Part shown: positions 58,421 through 64,000 of the stretch, piece after piece | Layout of the letters: each line of letters begins with the position of its first letter | Numbering within the stretch: position 1 is the first letter of the stretch | Source of the DNA: Arenicola marina | Lineage: Eukaryota > Annelida > Polychaeta > Arenicolidae | DNA length: 64,000 nucleotides | Direction: 5' to 3' | Assembly: GCA_964019135.1 (NCBI GenBank) | Contig: OZ025256.1 | Location: 34,878,035 to 34,942,034, forward strand | Translations under genes and position numbers: made by a program | The notes under the pieces: generated by a model | What the model was told of the DNA's origin: nothing | Seen by the model: the letters and a program-made list of their open reading frames with translations, nothing else | The model's database searches: none

Positions 58421-61400
58421 TCTATGTGACCATCTGGTCCCGTTAACTATCGTCAGTGTCTATGTGACCATCTGGTCCCGTTAACTATCGTCAGTGTCTA
58501 CTTAACCATCTGGTCCCGTTAACCATCGTCAGTGTCTACGTAACCATCTGGTCCCGTTAACTATCGTCAGTGTCTATGTGACCACCTGGTCCTGTTAACT
58601 ATCGTCAGTGTCTAAATAACCATATGGTCCCGTTAACTATCGTCAATGTCTACTTAACCATCTGGTCCCGTTAACTATCGTCAGTGTCTACGTAACCATC
58701 TGGTCCCGTTAACTATCGTCAGTGTCTACTTAACCATCTGGTCCCGTTAACTATCGCCAGTGTCTACGTAACCATCTGGTCCCGTCAACTATTGTCAGTG
58801 TCTACTTAACCATCTGGTCCCGTTAACTATCGTCAGTGTCTACGTAACCATCTGGTCCCGTTAACTATCGTCAGTGTCTATGTGACCATCTGGTCCCGTT
58901 AACTATCGTCAGTGTCTACTTAACCATCTGGTCCCGTTAACTATCGTCAGTGTCTACGTGACCATCTGGTCCCGTTAACTATCGTCAGTGTCTACTTAAC
59001 CATCTGGTCCCGTTGACTATCATCAGTGTCTACGTAACCATCTGATCCCGTTAACTATCGTCAGTGTCTACTTAACCATCTGGTCCCGTTAACTATCGCC
59101 AGTGTCTACGTAACCATCTGGTCCCGTCAACTATTGTCAGTGTCTACTTAACCATCTGGTCCCGTTAACTATCGTCAGTGTCTACGTGACCATCTGGTCC
59201 CGTTAACTATCGTCAGTGTCTACTTAGCCATCTGGTCCTGTTTACTATCGTCAGTGTCTACGTGACCATCTGGTCCCGTTAACTATCGTCAGTGTCTACT
59301 TAACCATCTGGTCCCGTTAACTATCGTCAGTGTCTATGTGCCCATCAGGACCCGTTAACTATCGTCAGTGTCTACGTAACCATCTGGTTCCGTTAACTAT
59401 CGCCAGTGTCTACTTAACCATCTGGTCCCGTTAGCTATCGTCAGTGTCTACGTGACCATCTGGTCCCGTTAAGTATCGTCAGTGTCTACGTAACCATCTG
59501 GTCCCGTTAACTATCGTCAGTGTCTACTTAACCATCTGGTCCCGTTAACTATCGCCAGTGTCTACTTAACCATCTGGTCCCGTTAACTGTCGTCAGTGTC
59601 TGTGTGACCATCTAGTCCCGTTAACTATCGTCAGTGTCTATGTGACCATCTGGTCCCGTTAACTATCGTCAGTGCCTAATTAACCATCTGGTCCCGTTAA
59701 CTATCGTCAGTGGCTACTTAACCATCTGGTCCCGTTAAATCTCGTCAGTGTCTATGTGACCTTCTGTTACCGTTAACTATCGTCAGTGTCTATGTGACCA
59801 TCTGGCCCCGTTAACTATCGTCAGTGTCTACCTAACCATCTGGTCCCGTTAACTATCGTCAGTGTCTACTTAACCATCTGGTCCCGTTAACTATCGTCAG
59901 TGTCTACGTAACCATCTGGTCCCGTTAACTATCGTCAGTGTCTACGTGACTATCTGGTCCCGTTAACTATCGTCAGTGTCTACGTAACCATCTGGTCCCG
60001 TTAACTATCGTCAGTGTCCACTTAGCCATCTGGTCCAGTCAACTATCGTCAGTGCCTACGTGACCATCTGGTCCCGGTAACTATCGTCAGTGTCTACTTA
60101 ACCATCTGGTCCCCTTAACTAACGTCAGTGTCTACTTAACCATCTGGTCCCGTTAACTATCGTCAGTGTCTACTTAACCATTTGGTCCCGTTAACTGTCG
60201 TCAGTGTCTATGTGACGATCTGGTCCGGTTAACTATCGTCAGTGTCTATGTGACCACCTGGTCCCGTTAACTATCGTCAGTGTCTACTTAACCATCTGGT
60301 CCCGTTAACTATCGTCAGTGTCTACGTAACCATCCCGTCCCGTTAACTATCGTCAGTGTCTAGGTGACCACCTGGTCCTGTTAACTATCGTCAGTGTCTA
60401 AATAACCATATGGTCCCGTTAACTATCGTCAGTGTCTACTTAAGTATCTGGTCCCGTTAACTATCGTCAGTGTCTACGTAACCACCTGGTCCCGTTAACT
60501 ATCGTCAGTGTCTACGTAACCATCTGGTCCCGTTAACTATCGTCAGTGTCTACTTAACCATCTGGTCCCGTTAACTATCGTCAGTGTCTACGTGACCTTC
60601 TGGTCCCGTTAACTATCGTCAGTGTCTACTTAACCATCTGGTCCCGTTAACTATCGTCAGTGTCTACGTAACCATCTGGTCCTGTTAACTGTCGTCAGTG
60701 TCTACTTAACCCTCTGGTCCCGTTAACTATCGTCAGTGTCTACGTGACCATCTGGCCCCGTTAACTATCGTCAGTGTCCACTTAACCATCTGGTTCTGTT
60801 AACTATCGTCAGTGTCTACGTGACCATCTGGTCCCGTTAACTATCGTCAGTGTCTACTTAACCATCTGGTCCCATTAAGTATCGTCAGTGTCTACGTAAC
60901 CATCTGGTCCCGTTAACTATCGTCAGTGTCTACTTAACCATCTGGTCCCGTTAACTATCGTCAGTGTCTACTTAACCATCTGGTCCCGTTGACTATCGTC
61001 AGTGTCTACGTAACCATCTGGTCCCGTTAACTATCGTCAGTGTCTATGTGACCACCTGGTCCTGTTAACTATCGTCAGTGTCTAAATAACCATATGGTCC
61101 CGTTAACTATCGTCAGTGTCTACTTAACCATCTGGTCCCGTTAACTATCGTCAGTGTCTACGTAACCATCTGGTCCCGTTAACTATCGTCAGTGTCTACT
61201 TAACCATCTGGTCCCGTTAACTATCGTCGGTGTCCACGTAACCATCTGGTCCCGTTAACTATCGTCAGTGTCTACTTGACCATCTGGTCCCGTTAACTAT
61301 CGTCAGTGTCTACGTGACCATCTGGCCCCGTTAACTGTCGTCAGTGTCTACGTAACCATCTGGTCCCGTTAACTATCGTCAGTGTCTACTTATCCATCTG

Positions 61401-62089
61401 GTCCCGTTAACTGTCGTCAGTGTCTACTTAACCATCTGGTCCCGTTAATTATCGTCAGTGTCTATGTGACCACCTGGTCCTGTTAACTATCGTCAGTGTC
61501 TAAATAACCATATGGTCCCGTTAACTATCGTCAGTGTCTACTTAACCATCTGGTCCCGTTAACTATCGTCAGTGTCTACGTAACCATCTGGTCCCGTTAA
61601 CTATCGTCAGTGTCTACGTAACCATCTGGTCCCGTTAACTATCGTCAGTGTCTACGTGACCTTCTGGTCCCGTTAGCTATCGTCAGTGTCCACTTAACCA
61701 TCTGGTCCCGCTAACTATCGTCAGTGTCTACGTAACCCTCTGGTCCCGTTAACTATCGTCAGTGTCTACGTAACCATCTGATCCCGTTAACTATCGTCAG
61801 TGTCTACGTAACCATCTGGTCCCGTTAACTATCGCCAGTGTCTACGTAACCATCTGGTCCCGTTAACTATCGTCAGTGTCTACTTATCCATCTGGTCCCG
61901 TTAACTGTCGTCAGTGTCTACTTAACCATCTGGTCCCGTTAACTATCGTCAGTGTCTATGTGACCATCTGGTCCCGTTAACTATCGTCAGTGTCTACTTA
62001 ACCATCTGGTCCCGTTAACTATCGTCAGTGTCTACGTAACCATCTGGTCCCGTTAACTATCGTCAGTGTCAACTTAACCATCTGATCCC

Positions 62090-64000
62090 GTTAACTGTCG
62101 TCAGTGTCTATGTGACCATATGGTCCCGTTAACTATCGTCAGTGCCTAATTAACCATCTGGTCCCGTTAACTATCGTCAGTGTCTACTTAACCATCTGGT
62201 CCCGTTAACTATCGTGTGTGTCTACGTAACCATCTGGTCCCGTTAACTAACGTCAGTGTCTACTTAACCATCTGGTCCCGTTAACTGTCGTCAGTGTCTA
62301 CTTAACCATCTGATCCCGTTAACTATCGTCAGTGTCTACGTAACCATCTGGTTCCGTTAACTATCGTCAGTGTCTACGTAACCATCTGGTCCCGTTAACT
62401 ATCGTCAGTGTCTACTTAACCACCTGGTCCCGTTAACTATCGTCAGGGTCTACGTGACCTTCTGGTCCCGTTAACTATCGTCAGTGTCTACTTAACCATC
62501 TGGTCCCGTTAACTATCGTCAGTGTCTACGTAACCATCTGGTCCCGTTAACTATCGTCAGTGTCTATGTGACCATCTGGTCCCGTTGACTATCGTCAGTG
62601 TCTACTTAACCCTCTGGTCCCGTTAACTATCGTCAGTGTCTACGTAACCATCTGATCCCGTTAACTATCGTCAGTGTCTACTTAACCATCTGGTCCCGTT
62701 AACTATCGCCAGTGTCTACGGAACCATCTGGTCCCGTCAACTATTGTCAGTGTCTACTTAACCATCTGGTCCCGTTAACTATCGTCAGTGTCTACGTAAC
62801 CATCTGGTCCCATTAACTATCGTCAGTGTCTATGTGACCATCTGGTCCCTTTAACTATCGTCAGTGTCTACGTAACCATCTGGTCCCGTTAACTATCGTC
62901 AGTGTCTATGTGCCCATCTGGACCCGTTAACTATCGTCAGTGTCTACGTAACCATCTGGTCCCGTTAACTATCGCCAGTGTTTACTTAACCATCTGGCCC
63001 CGTTAGCTATCGTCAGTGTCTACGTAACCATCTGGTCCCGTTAACTAACGTCAGTGTCTACTTAACCATCTGGTCCCGTTAACTGTCGTCAGTGTCTACT
63101 TAACCATCTGATCCCGTTAACTATCGTCAGTGTCTACGTAACCATCTGGTCCCGTTAACTATCGTCAGTGTCTACTTAACCATCTGGTCCCGTTAACTAT
63201 CGCTAGTGTCTACTTAACCATCTGGTCCCGTTAACTGTCGTCAGTGTCTATGTGACCATCTGGTCCCGTTAACTATCGTCAGTGTCTATGTGACCATCTG
63301 GTCCCGTTAACTATCGTCAGTGCCGAATTAACCATCTGGTCCCGTTAACTATCGTCAGTGTCTACTTAACCATCTGGTCCCGTTAACTATCGTCAGTGTC
63401 TACTTAACCATCTGGTCCCGTTAACTATCGTCAGTGTCTACGTAACCCTCTGGTCCCGTCAACTAACGTCAGTGTCTACTTAACCATCTGGTCCCGTTAA
63501 TTCTCGTCAGTGTCTATGTGACCATCTGTTACCGTTAACTATCGTCAGTGTCTACTTAACCATCTGGTCCCGTTAACTATCGTCAGTGTCTACTTAACCA
63601 TCTGGTCCCGTTAACTATCGTCAGTGTCTACGTAACCATCTGGTCCCGTTAACTAACGTCAGTGTCTACTTAACCATCTGGTCCCGTTACCTCTCCTCAG
63701 TGTCTATGTGACCATCTGTTACCGTTAACTATCGTCAGTGTCTATGTGACCATCTGGTCCCGTTAACTATCGTCAGTGTCTACCTAACCATCTGGTCCCT
63801 TGAACTATCGTCAGTGTCTACGTAACCATCTGGTCCCGTTAACTATCGTCAGTGTCTACGTGACCATCTGGTCCCGTTAACTATCGTTAGTGTCTACTTA
63901 ACCATCTGGTCCCCTTAACTAACGTCAGTGTCTACTTAACCATCTGGTCCCGTTAACTATCGTCAGTGTCTACTTAACCATTTGGTCCCATTAACTGTCG
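62090..64000 (+). repeat. About 2 kb block repeated near window end, copy 2
   Basis: This is the second copy of 56390-58420. It runs off the window end, so its true extent is unknown. Relative to copy 1 it lacks about five units near 62290 and gains two units after 63000. Confidence 0.8.

Larger units (their letters stand above)
44154..64000 (+). repeat. 38 bp satellite-like array, about 522 units, open-ended
   Basis: The 38 bp unit reads GTTAACTATCGTCAGTGTCT, then ACGTAACC, then ATCTGGTCCC. Units differ mainly at the middle: ACTTAACC, ACGTAACC, ACGTGACC, ATGTGACC, ATGTGCCC, AACTTAACC and AAATAACCATATGG. Other variants are CACCTGGTCCTG and GTTAGC. The first unit starts sharply at 44154 and the period stays at 38 bp with almost no indels to the window end, so the array is longer than 19.8 kb. 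Each unit carries TAA, so there is no long open frame. Several levels of higher-order duplication occur, all at multiples of 38 bp. Function is unknown; size and order approach those of satellite DNA. Confidence 0.97.

Overview
This window looks like non-coding eukaryotic, probably metazoan, genomic DNA. I see no convincing gene, no RNA gene, no bacterial-style gene order and no phage or insertion-sequence module. By hand count about 85% of it (roughly 54 kb) is tandem-repeat DNA of the minisatellite or satellite class. At least eight families are unrelated in sequence and unit length, and six short single-copy islands separate some of them. The organism cannot be fixed from sequence alone. 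Marine invertebrates with minisatellite-rich genomes, such as lancelets, are one candidate, and a subtelomeric or other heterochromatic location would fit; both are guesses.

Layout. 1-475: G-rich 34-35 bp array. 476-6101: G-rich 47 bp array, about 118 units, each carrying a G-quadruplex motif, with an internal 1.6 kb duplication. 6102-6612: short island and degenerate array edge, including a small inverted piece. 6613-16546: C-rich array, built of 49 bp dimers on the left and of the related 24 bp monomer on the right. 16547-17442: GC-rich island with paired E-boxes and a CTCF-like motif. 17443-17630: 15 bp array. 17631-19568: 29 bp array. 19569-21835: island containing one copy of a 0.4 kb dispersed repeat and a second CTCF-like motif. 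21836-34457: 12.6 kb purine-rich array of an 11-13 bp unit with a nested 3.1-3.7 kb duplication. 34460-36809: 37 bp array joined directly to the previous one. 36810-37735: island. 37736-38910: 18 bp array. 38911-39310: shortened second copy of the preceding island. 39311-39655: more of the 18 bp array. 39656-44153: the longest island, with the second, inverted copy of the dispersed repeat. 44154-64000: 38 bp array of about 522 units, still running at the window edge.

How it fits together. Within most arrays, near-identical blocks recur at spacings that are whole multiples of the unit (for example 333 = 9 x 37, 232 = 8 x 29, 418 = 11 x 38, 2926 = 77 x 38). This is the pattern expected from unequal exchange or slippage in register. 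Array edges are more diverged than cores. The long open frames in several arrays follow from stop-free consensus units in non-triplet periods and are not annotated as genes. No exciting gene system is evident. The points of interest are the array mosaic, its higher-order structure, the dispersed repeat pair and a few regulatory-like motifs confined to the islands.
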